Made by a program: the position numbers and the translations under genes
The notes under the pieces: model-generated
Database searches by the model: none
Seen by the model: the letters and a program-made list of their open reading frames with translations, nothing else
What the model was told of the DNA's origin: nothing
NCBI GenBank assembly: GCA_018398805.1
Contig: JAGFBZ010001529.1
Span: 16,906 to 80,905, forward strand
Reading direction: 5' to 3'
Length of the DNA: 64,000 nt
Origin: Hirundichthys speculiger
Taxonomy: Eukaryota; Chordata; Actinopteri; Beloniformes; Exocoetidae
Part shown: piece by piece, positions 35,881 to 47,830 of the stretch
Layout: each line of letters begins with the position of its first letter
How positions within the stretch are numbered: the first letter of the stretch is position 1

Positions 35881-38800
35881 GTGAGCCGACGCCCCCAAAC
35901 GCCAAGCGTCCAATCACAGCTGCTGTCTGCTGAACCTGGATCCTTCTGGGTCTCAGGGGTCTCCGGTTCCTCAGGGGTCTCCGGGTCCTCAGGGGTCTCT
36001 GGTTCCCATGAATGAATGAATGGATAAATAAATGGATAAATAAATGAATGAATGAATAAATGAATGGATGAATGAATGGATAAATGAATAAGTGAATAAA
36101 TGAATGGATGAATAAATGGATAAATAATGAATGAATGGATGGATGAATGAATGAATTAATTAATTGATGAATGAATGAATGAATGAATGAGTGAATGGAC
36201 GAATGAATGAACGAGTGAATGGACGAATGAATGAGTGAATGGATGAATGAATGAATGAATGAATGAATGGACGGATGGATGAATGAATGAATTAATTAAT
36301 TGATGAATGAATGGATGAATGAACGAGTGAATGGACGAATGAATGAACGAATGAACGAGTGAATGGACGAATGAATGAACAAATGAACGAGTGAATGGAC
36401 GAATGAATGAACGAATGAACGAGTGAATGGACGAATGAATGAATGAATGGACGGATGGATGGATGAATTAATGAATTAATTGATGAATGAATGGATGAAT
36501 TGAATGAATGAATGAATGAATGAATGATGAATGAATGAATGAATGAATGGATGGATGAATGAATGATGAATGAATGATGGATGGAATGAATGAATGAATG
36601 AATGAATGAATGAATGAATGAATGAATGAATGGACGGATGGATGAATGAATTAATGAATTAATTGATGAATGAATGAATGAATGAATGAATGAATGAATG
36701 GACGGATGGATTAATGAATTAATGAATTAATTGATGAATGAATGAATGAATGAATGAATGAATGAATGAATGAATGAATGAATGAATGAATGAATGGACG
36801 GATGGATGAATGAATGAATTAATTAATTGATGAATGAATGGATAATTGGATGGATGAATGAATGAGTGAATGGATGAATGAATGAATGAATGAAATAATG
36901 AGTGAATGGATGAATGGACGGATGGATGGATGAATAAATGAATTAATTGATGAATGAATGAATGAATGAATAAGTGAATGGATGAATGAATGAATGAATG
37001 AATGAATGGACGGATGGATGAATGAATTAATTAATTGATGAATGAATGGATGAATGAATGAATGAATGAATGGACGGATGGATGGATGAATGAATTAATT
37101 AATTGATGAATGAATGAACGAATGAATGGACAGATGGATGGATGGATGAATGAATTAATTAATTGATGAATGAATGGATGAATGGATGACTGATTGAATC
37201 AGGAGGAGATGGTTCTGATCCGTGAACACTCAGGATGGTGAAAGGATCTGCACAGATCAGTCTCAATCAGAGGTGGGGACCCACCTGTGAACCTGCACCT
37301 GTGTGTCTGCCGCCAGGTGTGCATGGAGTCGGACTGGCCGGTCCCAGACTGCCGCGGCGGTCTCTCTAGTCTGTCTCCGCTGCCGTGCTTCCAGTCGGTG
37401 GCGGTGCTGGTGGGCGTGTCTCTCTGGGCGGTGTGGACCTGCGTCTTCTGTCTGTGTCTGTTCCGCTTCTGCAGCGCTGCAACCGTCTACAAGATCTGCG
37501 CCTGGCTGCAGCTGACTGCAGGTGGGTCCCTGGTGGACAACCTACTGGTCCAGGTCTTCTGGTGTACACCTGCATCTTCTCAAAGATCAAAAACCAACAC
37601 TCTTTGTCATAAAGATTACAAACGTTACAAAATCAGACTTTTTACCTCAAAATTATTCACTTCTTTTGTCCAAAAATATCAACTCTTTCAAAGTTGTAAT
37701 TTAATAATGAACAAAATAGTGAATCTTGTGGAACTTTTTGTCCTAAAATCATGATTTTTTTTTTTGGTTTTGTAAAATCACGAATTTGAAAAAAATTGCA
37801 ACTTTTGGAAAATGTTGGCAGCTAATTGTAAAATTGCAACATTTGCAAAATTGTGACATTGTTTCAAAATCATGAACTTTTCTTACAAAATCACATTTTT
37901 CTAAAAACCTCTTTTGACTTCAAAAAGCAAATTTTTGCTTTTAGATTCCAGTTTTGGCCTGATAGAGAGTTACTTATTCTGTGAAAACGTCTTCAGTGGT
38001 TCCTGGACTAGAAAGAAGGTCTAGAAGCACGTTGAATCTGTCAAATCTGATTTAAACCAGCTGAGTGCTGTTCCTTTAACCCCAAAACCTGCTCTGGGTG
38101 TTCCTCTAGTTCCTGACGTTGGTCCTCTAGTTCATGACGATGGTCTCTGTAGTTCCTGACGTGGTTCCTCTAGTTCCTGACGTGGTTCCTCTAGTTCCTG
38201 ACGTTGGTCCTCTAGTTCCTGACATGGTTCCTCTAGTTCCTGACGTTGGTCCCTCTAGTTCCTGACGTTGGTCCTCTAGTTCCTGACGTGGTCTCTCTAG
38301 TTCCTGACGTTGGTCTCTCTAGTTCCTGACGTGGTTCCTCTAGTTCCTGACGTGGTTCCTCTAGTTCCTGACGTGGTTCCTCTACTTCCTGACGTGGTTC
38401 CTCTACTTCCTGATGTTGGTCCTCTAGTTCCTGACGTTGGTCCTCTAGTTCCTGACGTGGTTCCTCTAGTTCCTGACGTTGGTTCCTCTAGTTCCTGACG
38501 TGGTTCCTCTAGTTCCTGACGTGGTCCCTCTAGTTCCTGACGTTGGTCCCTCTAGTTCCTGACGTTGGTCCTCTAGTTCCTGGCGTTGGTCCTCTAGTTC
38601 CTGGCGTTGGTCCTCTACTTCCTGACGTTGGTCCTCTACTTCCTGACGTTGGTCCCTCTACTTCCTGATGTTGGTCCTCTAGTTCCTGACGTGGTTCCTC
38701 TAGTTCCTGACGTTGGTCCTCTAGTTCCTGACGTGGTTCCTCTAGTTCCTGACGTAGTTCCTCTAGTTCCTGACGTTGGTCCTCTAGTTCCTGACGTGGG

Positions 38801-41800
38801 GTCCTCTAGTTCCTGACGTGGGGTCCTCTAGTTCCTGACGTTGGTCCCTCTAGTTCCTGACGTTGGTCCCTCTAGTTCCTGACGTTGGTCCCTCTAGTTC
38901 CTGACGTTGGTCCCAAATTTCTTGACGTTGGTCCTCTAGTTGCTGACGTTGGTCCTCTAGTTTCTGACATTGGTCCCTCTAGTTCCTGATGTAGGTCCCT
39001 TTAGTTCCTGACGTTGGTCCTCTAGTCTCTGACGTTGATCCCTCTAGTTCCTGATGCTAGTCCTCTAGTTCCTGACGTAGGTCCTCTACTTCCTGATGTT
39101 GGTCCTCTAGTCCCTGACGTTGGTCCTCTATTTCCTGACGTTGGTCCCTCTAGTCCCTGACGTTCGTCCCTCTAGTCCCTAACGTTGGTCCCTCTAGTTC
39201 CTGATGTAGGTCCCTCTAGTTCCTGATGTAGGTCCCTTTAGTTCCTGACGTTGGTCCTCTAGTCTCTGACGTTGATCCCTCTAGTTCCTGATGCTAGTCC
39301 TCTAGTTCCTGATGTAGGTCCTCTACTTCCTGATGTTGGTCCTCTAGTCCCTGACGTTGGTCCTCTAGTTCCTGACGTTGGTCCTCTAGTTCCTGACGTG
39401 GTTCCTCTAGTTCCTGATGTTGGTCCTCTAGTTCCTGACGTGGTTCCTCTAGTTCCTGACGTTGGTCCTCTAGTTCCTGACGTGGGGTCCTCTAGTTCCT
39501 GACGTTGGTCTCAAAGTTCTTGACGTTGGTCCTCTAGTTGCTGACGTTGGTCCTCTAGTTTCTGACATTGGTCCCTCTAGTTCCTGATGTAGGTCCCTCT
39601 AGTTCCTGATGTAGGTCCCTTTAGTTCCTGACGTTGGTCCTCTAGTCTCTGACGTTGATCCCTCTAGTTCCTGATGCTAGTCCTCTAGTTCCTGATGTAG
39701 GTCCTCTACTTCCTGATGTTGGTCCTCTAGTCCCTGACGTTGGTCCTCTAGTTCCTGACGTTGGTCCTCTAGTTCCTGACGTGGTTCCTCTAGTTCCTGA
39801 CGTTGGTCCCTCTAGTCCCTGACGTTGGTCCCTCTAGTCCCTGACGTTGGTCCTCTAGTTCCTGATGCTGGTCCTCTAGTTCCTGACGTAGGTCCTCTAC
39901 TTCCTGACGTTGGTCCTCAAGTTCTTGACGTTGGTCCCTCTATTTCCTGACATTGGTTCCTGAGATTTTATCATTGATTGGATTTAATGATATAATCTTA
40001 GTTAATGATATTTGCTCGGGGGTCATGCTCTGGGTCTCTGTAAAGCGCCTAGAGACAATTGTCATTGTAACAGACGCTATATAAATAAAATTGAATTGGT
40101 CCTCTAATTCCTGATGTTGGGTCCTTTAGTTCCTGATGTTGGGTCCCTCTAGTCCCTGACGTTGGTCCCTCTAGTCCCTGACGTTGGTCCTCTAGTCCCT
40201 GACGTTGATCCTCTAGTTCCTGACGTTGGTCCTCTAGTTCCTGACGTTGGTCCCTCTAGTTCCTGATGTTGGTCCTCTAGTTCCTGACGTGGTTCCTCTA
40301 GTTCCTGATGTTGGTCCTCTAGTTCCTGACGTGGTTCCTCTAGTTCCTGACGTTGGTCCTCTAGTTCCTGACGTTGGTCCCTCTAGTTCCTGACGTTGGT
40401 CCCAAAGTTCTTGACGTTGGTCCTCTAGTTGCTGACGTTGGTCCTCTAGTTTCTGACATTGGTCCCTCTAGTTCCTGATGTAGGTCCCTTTAGTTCCTGA
40501 CGTTGGTCCTCTAGTCTCTGACGTTGATCCCTCTAGTTCCTGATGCTAGTCCTCTAGTTCCTGACGTAGGTCCTCTACTTCCTGATGTTGGTCCTCTAGT
40601 CCCTGACGTTGGTCCTCTATTTCCTGACGTTGGTCCCTCTAGTCCCTGACGTTGGTCCCTCTAGTCCCTGACGTTGGTCCTCGAGTTCCTGATGCTGGTC
40701 CTCTATTTCCTGACGTTGGTCCCTCTAGTCCCTGACGTTGGTCCCTCTAGTCCCTGACGTTGGTCCCTCTAGTTCCTGATGTAGGTCCCTTTAGTTCCTG
40801 ACGTTGGTCCTCTAGTCTCTGACGTTGATCCCTCTAGTTCCTGATGCTAGTCCTCTAGTTCCTGACGTTGGTCCTCTAGTTCCTGACGTTGGTCCTCTAG
40901 TTCCTGACGTTGGTCCTCTAGTTCCTGACGTTGGTCCCTCTAGTTCCTGACGTTGGTCCCTCTAGTTCCTGACGTTGGTCCCAAAGTTCTTGACGTTGGT
41001 CCTCTAGTTGCTGACGTTGGTCCTCTAGTTTCTGACATTGGTCCCTCTAGTTCCTGATGTAGGTCCCTTTAGTTCCTGACGTTGGTCCTCTAGTCTCTGA
41101 CATTGATCCCTCTAGTTCCTGATGCTAGTTCTCTAGTTCCTGACGTAGGTCCTCTACTTCCTGATGTTGGTCCCTCTAGTTCCTGACGTTGGTCCTCTAT
41201 TTCCTGACGTTGGTCCCTCTAGTCCCTGACGTTGGTCATCTAGTTCCTGATGCTAGTCCTCTAGTTCCTGATGCTAGTCCTCTAGTTCCTGACGTAGGTC
41301 CTCTACTTCCTGACCTTGGTCCTCAAGTTCTTGACGTTGGTCCCTCTATTTCCTGACATTGGTTCCTGAGATTTTATCATTGATTGGATTTAATGATATA
41401 ATCTTAGTTAATAATATTTGCTTGGGGGTCATGCTCTGGGTCTCTGTAAAGCGCCTAGAGACAATTGTCATTGTAACAGACGCTATATAAATAAAATTGA
41501 ATTGGTCCTCTAATTCCTGATGTTGGGTCCTTTAGTTCCTGATGTTGGGTCCTTTAGTTCCTGATGTTAGTCCTCTAGTCCCTGACGTTGGTCCCTCTAG
41601 TCCCTGACGTTGGTCCCTCTAGTCCCTGACGTTGGTCCCTCTAGTCCCTGACGTTGGTCCCTCTAGTCCCTGACGTTGGTCCCTCTAGTCCCTGACGTTG
41701 GTCCTCTAGTTCCTGACGTTGGTCCTCTAGTTCCTGATGCTAGTCCTCTAGTTCCTGACGTAGGTCCTCTACTTCCTGATGTTGGTCCTCTAGTCCCTGA

Positions 41801-44800
41801 CGTTGGTCCTCTAGTCCCTGACGTTGGTCCCTCTAGTTCCTGACGTTGGTCCTCTAGTTCCTGACGTTAGTCCTCTAGTTCTTGATGTTGCCTCAGGGGT
41901 TGTATGTTTCTGTGTTCACGGTTTCCTGTTGACGTCTCCTGTCTCTGCAGGGTTTTGTCTCGCTCTGGCGTGTCTTCTGTTCCCAGACTCGTGGGAGAGT
42001 CCAGAGATGAGAGCTCTGTGTGGAGACTCGGTGAGGAGGATTTTTGATTTTATTTTCAGCATCTCTTTATTCTTTTCAGTTTTCAGCGAAAGACCTGTTA
42101 GAGCAGATAAAACAGATGTGCTGATGTTTTGACAGTCTAATGGTCCTTTTTCTTCAATTGACCTGGAATAGAAGCAGAGTTCTGATTTCATTTACATATC
42201 TGGAGATCAAGTCTTTTCTTGACTGAGCACCTGCTTGGACCTGCATGAACCTGCATCAACCAACATGAACCTGCACGAGCCATGAACCCGCATCAACCAA
42301 CACGAACCAACCCGAACAGACATGAACCATGAACCCGCATCAACCAACACGAACCAACCCGAACAGACATGAACCATGAACCCGCATCAACAAACACGAA
42401 CCAACACGAACCATGAACCTGCATCAACCAACATGAACCAACACGAACCTGCACGAGCCAACATGAACCTGCATGAAACAATATGAACCTGCACGAGCCA
42501 ACATGAACCAACATGAACCGACATGAACCAGCACAAACCAACACGAACCACCATGAACCACCATGAACCAACACAAACCAACACGAACCAAAACAAACCA
42601 ACACAAACCAACATGAACCATGAACCTGCACGAGCCAACATGAACCTGCACGAGCCAACATGAACCAACACAAACCAACACGAACCAACATGAACCAACA
42701 CAAACCAACACGAACCACCATGAACCAACACAAACCAACACGAACCACCATGAACCAACACAAACCAACACGAGCCAACACGAGCCAACACGAACCAACA
42801 CAAACCAACACAAACCAACATGAACCATGAACCTGCACGAGCCAACATGAACCTGCACGAGCCAACACGAACCAACACAAACCAACACGAACCGACATGA
42901 ACCGACACAAACCAACACGAACCAACACGAGCCGACATGAACCATGAACTTGCATCAATCAACATGAACCAACACGAACCGACACAAACCAACATGAACC
43001 AACACGAGCCGACATGAACCATGAACCAACATGAACCAGCACAAACCAACACGAGCCAACACGAACCAACACAAACCAACATGAACCATGAACCTGCACG
43101 AGCCAACATGAACCTGCACGAGCCAACATGAACCAACACAAACCAACACGAACCAACACGAACCAACACGAGCCGACATGAACCATGAACCAACATGAAC
43201 CAGCACAAACCAACACGAGCCAACATGAACCAACACAAGCCAACATGAACCATGAACCTGCATCAACTAACATGAACCGACACAAACCAACACGAACCAA
43301 CACGAGCCGACATGAACCATGAACCTGCATCAACTAACATGAACCAACACGAGCCAACATGAACCTGTATGAACCAACATGAGCCAACACGAGCCAACAT
43401 GAACCTGCATGAACCAACACGAGCCAACATGAACCAACACAAACCAACATTAAACAATATTGACCATGAACCTGCATCAACCAACATGAACCAACACGAG
43501 CCAACATGAACCTGTATGAACCAACATGAGCCAACATGAACCAACATGAACCTGCATGAACCAACATGAACCAACACGAGCCAACATGAACCAACATGAA
43601 CCAACATTAAACAATATTGACCATGAACCTGCATCAACCAACATGAACCAACATGAGCCAACATGAACCAACATGAGCCAACACGAGCCAACATGAACCT
43701 GCATGAACCAACACGAGCCAACACGAGCCAACATGAACCAACACAAACCAACATTAAACAATATTGACCATGAACCTGCATCAACCAACATGAACCAACA
43801 CGAGCCAACATGAACCAACACGAACCAACACGAACCAACATGAACCATGAACCCGCATCAACCAACATGAACCAACATGAACCATGAACCCGCATCAACC
43901 AACATGAACCAACCCGAACCAACACGAACCAACATGAACCAACACGAACCTGCATGAAACAATATGAACCTGCATGAGCCAACATGAACCAACACGAACC
44001 GACACAAACCAACACGAACCGACACAAACCAACACGAACCAACACGAGCCGACATGAACCATGAACCGACATGAACCAGCACAAACCAACACGAGCCAAC
44101 ACGAACCAACACAAACCAACATGAACCATGAACCTGCATCAACTAACATGAACCGACACAAACCAACACGAACCAACACGAACCAACATGAACCTGCATG
44201 AAACAATATGAACCTGCACGAGCCAACATGAACCTGCATGAAACAATATGAACCTGCACGAGCCAACATGAACCTGCATGAAACAATATGAACCTGCACG
44301 AGCCAACATGAACCAACATGAACCTGCACGAGCCAACATGAACCAACACGAACCGACACAAACCAACACGAACCGACATGAACCATGAACCAACATGAAC
44401 CAGCACAAACCAACACGAGCCAACACGAACCAACACAAACCAACATGAACCATGAACCTGCATCAACTAATATGAACCGACACAAACCAACACGAGCCAA
44501 CACGAACCAACACAAACCAACATGAACCATGAACCTGCATCAACTAACATGAACCAACACGAACCAACACGAACCAACACAAACCAACATGAACCATGAA
44601 CCTGCATCAACTAACATGAACCGACACAAACCAACACGAGCCAACACGAACCAACACAAACCAACATGAACCATGAACCTGCATCAACTAACATGAACCG
44701 ACACAAACCAACACGAACCAACACGAGCCAACATGAACCATGAACCAACATGAACCAGCACAAACCAACATGAACCAACATTGACCATGAACCTGCATCA

Positions 44801-45447
44801 ACCAACATGAACCAACATGAACCAGCACAAACCAACACGAGCCAACACAAACCAACACGAGCCAACACAAACCAACATGAACCTGCATCAACTAACATGA
44901 ACCGACCCAAACCAACACGAGCCATGAACCAACATGAACCAACACGAACCATGAACCTGCATCAACTAACATGAACCGACACAAACCAACACGAGCCATG
45001 AACCAACATGAACCAACACGAACCATGAACCTGCATCAACTAACATGAACCAACACAAGCAACACGAACCAACACAAACCAACATGACCCATGAACCAAC
45101 ATGAGCCAACATGAACCAACACAAACCAACAAGAGCCAACATGAACCAACATGACCCATGAACCAACATGAACCAGCACAAACCAACATAAACCAACATG
45201 AACCTGCTTGAACGTACGATCATGTGTGATCACAATCATGTGTGTTCTGATGAACCTGCTCGTCCTCCAGGTGGGCAGCTTCTCTCCAGGAAACTGTTCG
45301 GTCCACTGGGCCTACATTTTGGCCATCCTCGGGGTTCTGGACTACGCCATCCTGGCCACGCTGGCGTTCGTTCTGGCCAACAGACAGGATGCGCTGCTGC
45401 CGCCAGACGCCCAGGATGGTGAGGAGGAGGAGGGTGATGAAGGTTAA
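35662..45447 (+). CDS. LHFPL-family tetraspan membrane protein, LHFPL3/4/5 type (gene span, 4 coding exons)
   Basis: LHFPL proteins are small four-pass membrane proteins; LHFPL4 helps place GABA-A receptors at inhibitory synapses and LHFPL5 (TMHS) belongs to the hair-cell mechanotransduction complex. Exons 35662-35880, 37317-37521, 41951-42030 and 45271-45447 join in frame to 226 residues, the usual length. Membrane segments: AVGVLWAVCTLCFAIIQVVI, then a second in exon 2, a third spanning the exon 2/3 junction, and WAYILAILGVLDYAILATLA. Family signatures: YQTEFVRSARAVGVLW, QPSWIG, ATVYKICAWLQL, FPDSWESPEMRALCG, NCSVHWAYILAILG. The start is the first ATG after the acceptor at 35640. The C-terminus (RQDALLPPDAQD, then acidic EEEEGDEG) is nearest in style to LHFPL5, but I cannot separate LHFPL3, 4 and 5 by eye. 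LHFPL6, LHFPL2 and TMEM211 are less similar. Confidence 0.92.
36004..37195. repeat. GAAT/GGAT tetranucleotide microsatellite in LHFPL intron 1
   Basis: About 1.2 kb of tgaatgaa with interspersed ggat, cgaa, taaa and attaattaatt blocks. A block ending gaattaattaattgatgaat recurs roughly every 100-150 bp, so there is a loose higher-order structure. Confidence 0.94.
37317..37521 (+). CDS. LHFPL-like exon 2 (extracellular loop, TM2, start of TM3)
   Basis: Acceptor ctgccgccag, donor gtgggt. It encodes two loop cysteines (VCMESDWPVPDCRGG), the second membrane helix and the hallmark AATVYKICAWLQLTA. It ends with one base of a glycine codon. Confidence 0.94.
37522..38097. other. LHFPL intron 2, non-repetitive left part
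   Basis: AT-rich sequence with short runs of aaaatc/aaattg; no gene or transposon recognised. Confidence 0.55.
39964..40098 (+). mobile_element. Short interspersed element inside the array, copy 1
   Basis: 135 bp unrelated to the array: gattttatcattgattgg, tcatgctctgggtctctgta, then a tail ending ataaataaaattgaattg. It is the plus-oriented version of the repeat at 34326-34420. Confidence 0.75.
41370..41504 (+). mobile_element. Short interspersed element inside the array, copy 2
   Basis: Same 135 bp as copy 1 with only a couple of differences (taataatatttgcttgg versus taatgatatttgctcgg) and the same flanking array variants, so it is a duplicate of copy 1 rather than a second insertion. Confidence 0.8.
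41951..42030 (+). CDS. LHFPL-like exon 3 (TM3)
   Basis: Acceptor gtctctgcag, donor gtgagg. It encodes FCLALACLLFPDSWESPEMR and ALCGDS, matching the family pattern PDxWxxxExRxxCG. Confidence 0.93.
42240..45210. repeat. 3-kb decamer array (aaccaacatg/aaccaacacg) in LHFPL intron 3
   Basis: About 300 copies of a 10-bp unit with variants (agccaacatg, aaccgacaca, aacctgcatg, aaccatg). Variant order recurs in blocks of about 150-250 bp. Minus-strand frames of up to 288 codons (Val-Gly-Ser-Cys-Trp-Phe type) are by-products. Confidence 0.95.
45271..45447 (+). CDS. LHFPL-like exon 4 (TM4, C-terminus, stop)
   Basis: Acceptor tcgtcctccag. It encodes GSFSPGNCSVHWAYILAILG, the fourth membrane helix, RQDALLPPDAQD and an acidic tail to TAA. 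A donor-like gtgagg at 45419 lies inside the acidic codons; splicing to the acceptor at 45495 would replace the tail with VTAGLLMSA. Confidence 0.92.
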   Translation: MGSFSPGNCSVHWAYILAILGVLDYAILATLAFVLANRQDALLPPDAQDGEEEEGDEG

Positions 45448-46276
45448 GATGGCGTCTGGCGTTCTCTGAGTATCTCTGCTTCTGTGTTTGTGCAGTGACG
45501 GCAGGTCTGCTGATGAGCGCCTGAGTGTCCAGGTGAAGGGGCTGTTCAGGTGAGTCTCTTCTTCTATTGCTGTTGTCTCTTTAAAGCTTCAGGCGTTTCT
45601 GGTTCTGCTGACTCCTCTGTCTGCCTCCTCAGGGTCTCCACTTCTTCGTCCTCCTGCTGTTCATCATCATCATCATCGCTGAGAAGACGTAGAGGCGCCA
45701 TCATAGTTCACATGATCATTTCATTGTGAAGTCAGTCTTCATCAGCTGAATCTACTGAAGTGCTCAGATCAGTGTCCAGCAGATGTCCAATGTTCAGCAG
45801 ATGTCCAGCAGGTCCAGAATCATTGATGCTTCGTTCTTTACTGCTTTTCATATTTATTCTGCTGCTTCTGTCTTCATCAGAAATGTCAGCACATTTTTCT
45901 GGCCACTATTTGGAGAAAAACTTCAAACTTCATGACTGAGAAGCTCTTTTAGTGATTCATCACACTGTTTTTGTCATCTGCAAAAAAGTCCTATTAAACT
46001 CAATAAAAACCCCGCTTCCTTTAAAATGCAGTAACCCCGCCCCTTTGGAGCTATGAAGCCCCACCCATCCTAGCTCCATCCTAGGTAACCATGGAGACGT
46101 CATTCAAAATTCAAACAGATCACAGCAAAGTTTTACCTGTAAAAAAAACAAACATGAAATTACAACTTTAGGTTACGTACTTGCTCCTAAAATCATGAAT
46201 TCTTGGTGTAAAATTGTTATTTTGTTGTCTTTGAACTGTTGGAAAATTGAAAATAATGTCACTTTGTCATGAAATC
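45448..46276 (+). other. LHFPL-like 3' UTR and flank; poly(A) signal at 46002-46007
   Basis: It holds exon-like segments with good splice signals (45496-45549 between tgcag and gtgagt; acceptor cctcctcag near 45632), which may be alternative or untranslated. The first clear AATAAA is at 46002-46007. Confidence 0.5.
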
Positions 46277-46885
46277 TGTTAAGGTTGGAAGATAACCCCA
46301 GAAGCACGACACACACAGAAGGACGTTTAAGCGCCAAAGGCAGGGTTTATTTTCAGTATAGTTCAATCAGGCAGTGACGCCGGCGCACCGGAGCTCCGAC
46401 GGGGTCTCACGGAAAGTCCAGTCTTTCACCCTAGAGGAGGTCACTTGAGCCGGGGGCTCGAAGCAGAGCTCGGTGATTAGATCCACAGGGAAAGTAAATC
46501 CACAAAGATCCAGATCTCTCCGGAACCGCCACTGGAAGCAAGCTCACAGAAAAAAGTCATTAATCCATCAGCGGGAAAATAATCCACAAGAAGGAAGAAA
46601 CGCACAAGTAAATCCAGGACTTGAGCGAGAACCAACGGGAACCACACTACACAAGTGTACCTACAGAACGAACTCGCACTGGAGTTCAGGAATGCTCGAC
46701 CTTAAATCTCCTCCCGGATGAGCTGGAGCCTGCAGGTGTGTGATGAGGAATGCGTCTCAGGTGTGTGGAGGAGCGCGCCTCGCCCGCTCCCGCCGTAGAG
46801 CGCGCAGCTCTCTGGCAGCGCTCTGAGAGGTGCTGGGCATGTCCTCCGGAGGGGGACAGGGCTGCAGAGGGGTGGAGACCCAACA
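46277..46885 (-). mobile_element. Solo LTR, Gypsy-type, minus orientation
   Basis: 609 bp bounded on the plus strand by tgttaagg and cccaaca, so the element starts TGTTGGG and ends CTTAACA on its own strand (TG...CA ends). The 5-bp direct repeat aaatc at 46272-46276 and 46886-46890 is an exact target-site duplication. On the minus strand a poly(A) signal (plus-strand tttatt at 46346-46351) lies near the 3' end, and a CpG-rich upstream half precedes a ttaa-rich promoter-like region. No internal retroviral genes are present, so this is a recombination remnant. Gypsy assignment rests on resemblance to fish Ty3/Gypsy LTRs. Confidence 0.85.
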
Positions 46886-46890
46886 AAATC

Positions 46891-47235
46891 ACAAGTCACA
46901 AAGTTGAAACTTTTTAACTCAATTTTTTTGTCATAAATTATAGACTTTTGCAAAACTTTAAAGTTTTGATATAAAACTGTTGTAAAGTTGCAGATTTTTA
47001 TAATTGATATAATCAATTATAGATTTCTTTGTTGTAGAACTGCTTTGTAGAAGTATTTGATGAAAATCGTCAACTTTTTTTAAATTAATTGTAATGTTAA
47101 TCGGGACTTTTAAAAATTATTACATTTTACTCTAAAATAGCTCAGTTAGCTTCATTCATGCTAACGATGAAAACAGCGTTGTTCTGATTGTTTCAGGTTT
47201 CACTGCTAAAACTTGATGAACTAGAACGTTTCTAA
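46891..47235. other. AT-rich intergenic stretch
   Basis: No gene or element recognised. Confidence 0.55.
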
Positions 47236-47626
47236 TTAGACCGTCGGTTCCAGCTGGTTCCAGTTGGTTCTATCTGGTTCCAGTTGGTTCCCGTTGGTTC
47301 TATCTGGTTTCAGTTGGTTCCAGTTGGTTCTAGTTGGTTCCCGTTGGTTCTATCTGGTTTCAGTTGGTTCCAGTTGGTTCTATCTGGTTCCAGTTGGTTC
47401 TAGTTGGTTCCCGTTGGTTCTATCTGGTTTCAGTTGGTTCCAGTTGGTTCTATCTGGTTCCAGTTGGTTCTAGTTGGTTCCAGTTGGTTCTATCTGGTTC
47501 CAGTTGGTTCCTGTTGGTTTTAGTTGGTTCCAGTTGGTTCTGTCTGGTTCCAGTTGGTTCTATCTGGTTCCAGTTGGTTCTAGTTAGTTCCGGCTGGTTC
47601 TAGTTGGTTCCAGCTGGAACCAGCTA
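47236..47626. repeat. Decamer array (ggttccagtt/ggttctatct)
   Basis: About 39 copies of a 10-bp unit (ttggttccag, ttggttctat, ctggttccag), arranged in rough 40-60-bp super-units. Confidence 0.93.
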
Positions 47627-47699
47627 AAATGATAAAAACTTTTGAATTTTTCTAAAGTTCAGGTGTGTCGGGACTTGTTTAAATTTGAATGACATCTCA

Positions 47700-47830
47700 T
47701 GATAAAGTAGGGCGGAGCTACATAAATACAGAGGTGGCGGTATTACAGAGGGGCGGAGCTGCAGATGGGTGGAGCTAATAGCTCAGGAGAGAGGGGAGCT
47801 ACAGAGGGGCGGAGCTACAGAGAGGGCTAG
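47700..47830. repeat. Short degenerate ggggcggagctacaga repeat
   Basis: Five or six imperfect copies of ggcggagctacaga over 130 bp; an incipient or decayed array. Confidence 0.6.

Larger units (their letters stand above)
38098..41890. repeat. 21/22-bp minisatellite (ctctagttcctgacgttggt) in LHFPL intron 2
   Basis: About 175 units of ctctagttcctgacgttggt(c/cc) with several variant types (gatgctagtc, gatgtaggtc, agtccctgacg). Variant types recur in the same order, giving higher-order repeats. Two short interspersed elements are embedded at matching positions, 1,406 bp apart. Confidence 0.95.

Noticed and set aside
35422..35913. 163-codon minus-strand frame overlapping the first LHFPL exon
   Set aside because: It is antisense to a clear conserved coding exon and continues into AT-rich intron sequence.
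42293..44530. Several minus-strand frames of Val-Gly-Ser-Cys-Trp-Phe type resembling membrane proteins
   Set aside because: Decamer array in LHFPL intron 3; the hydrophobic look follows from the repeat unit.
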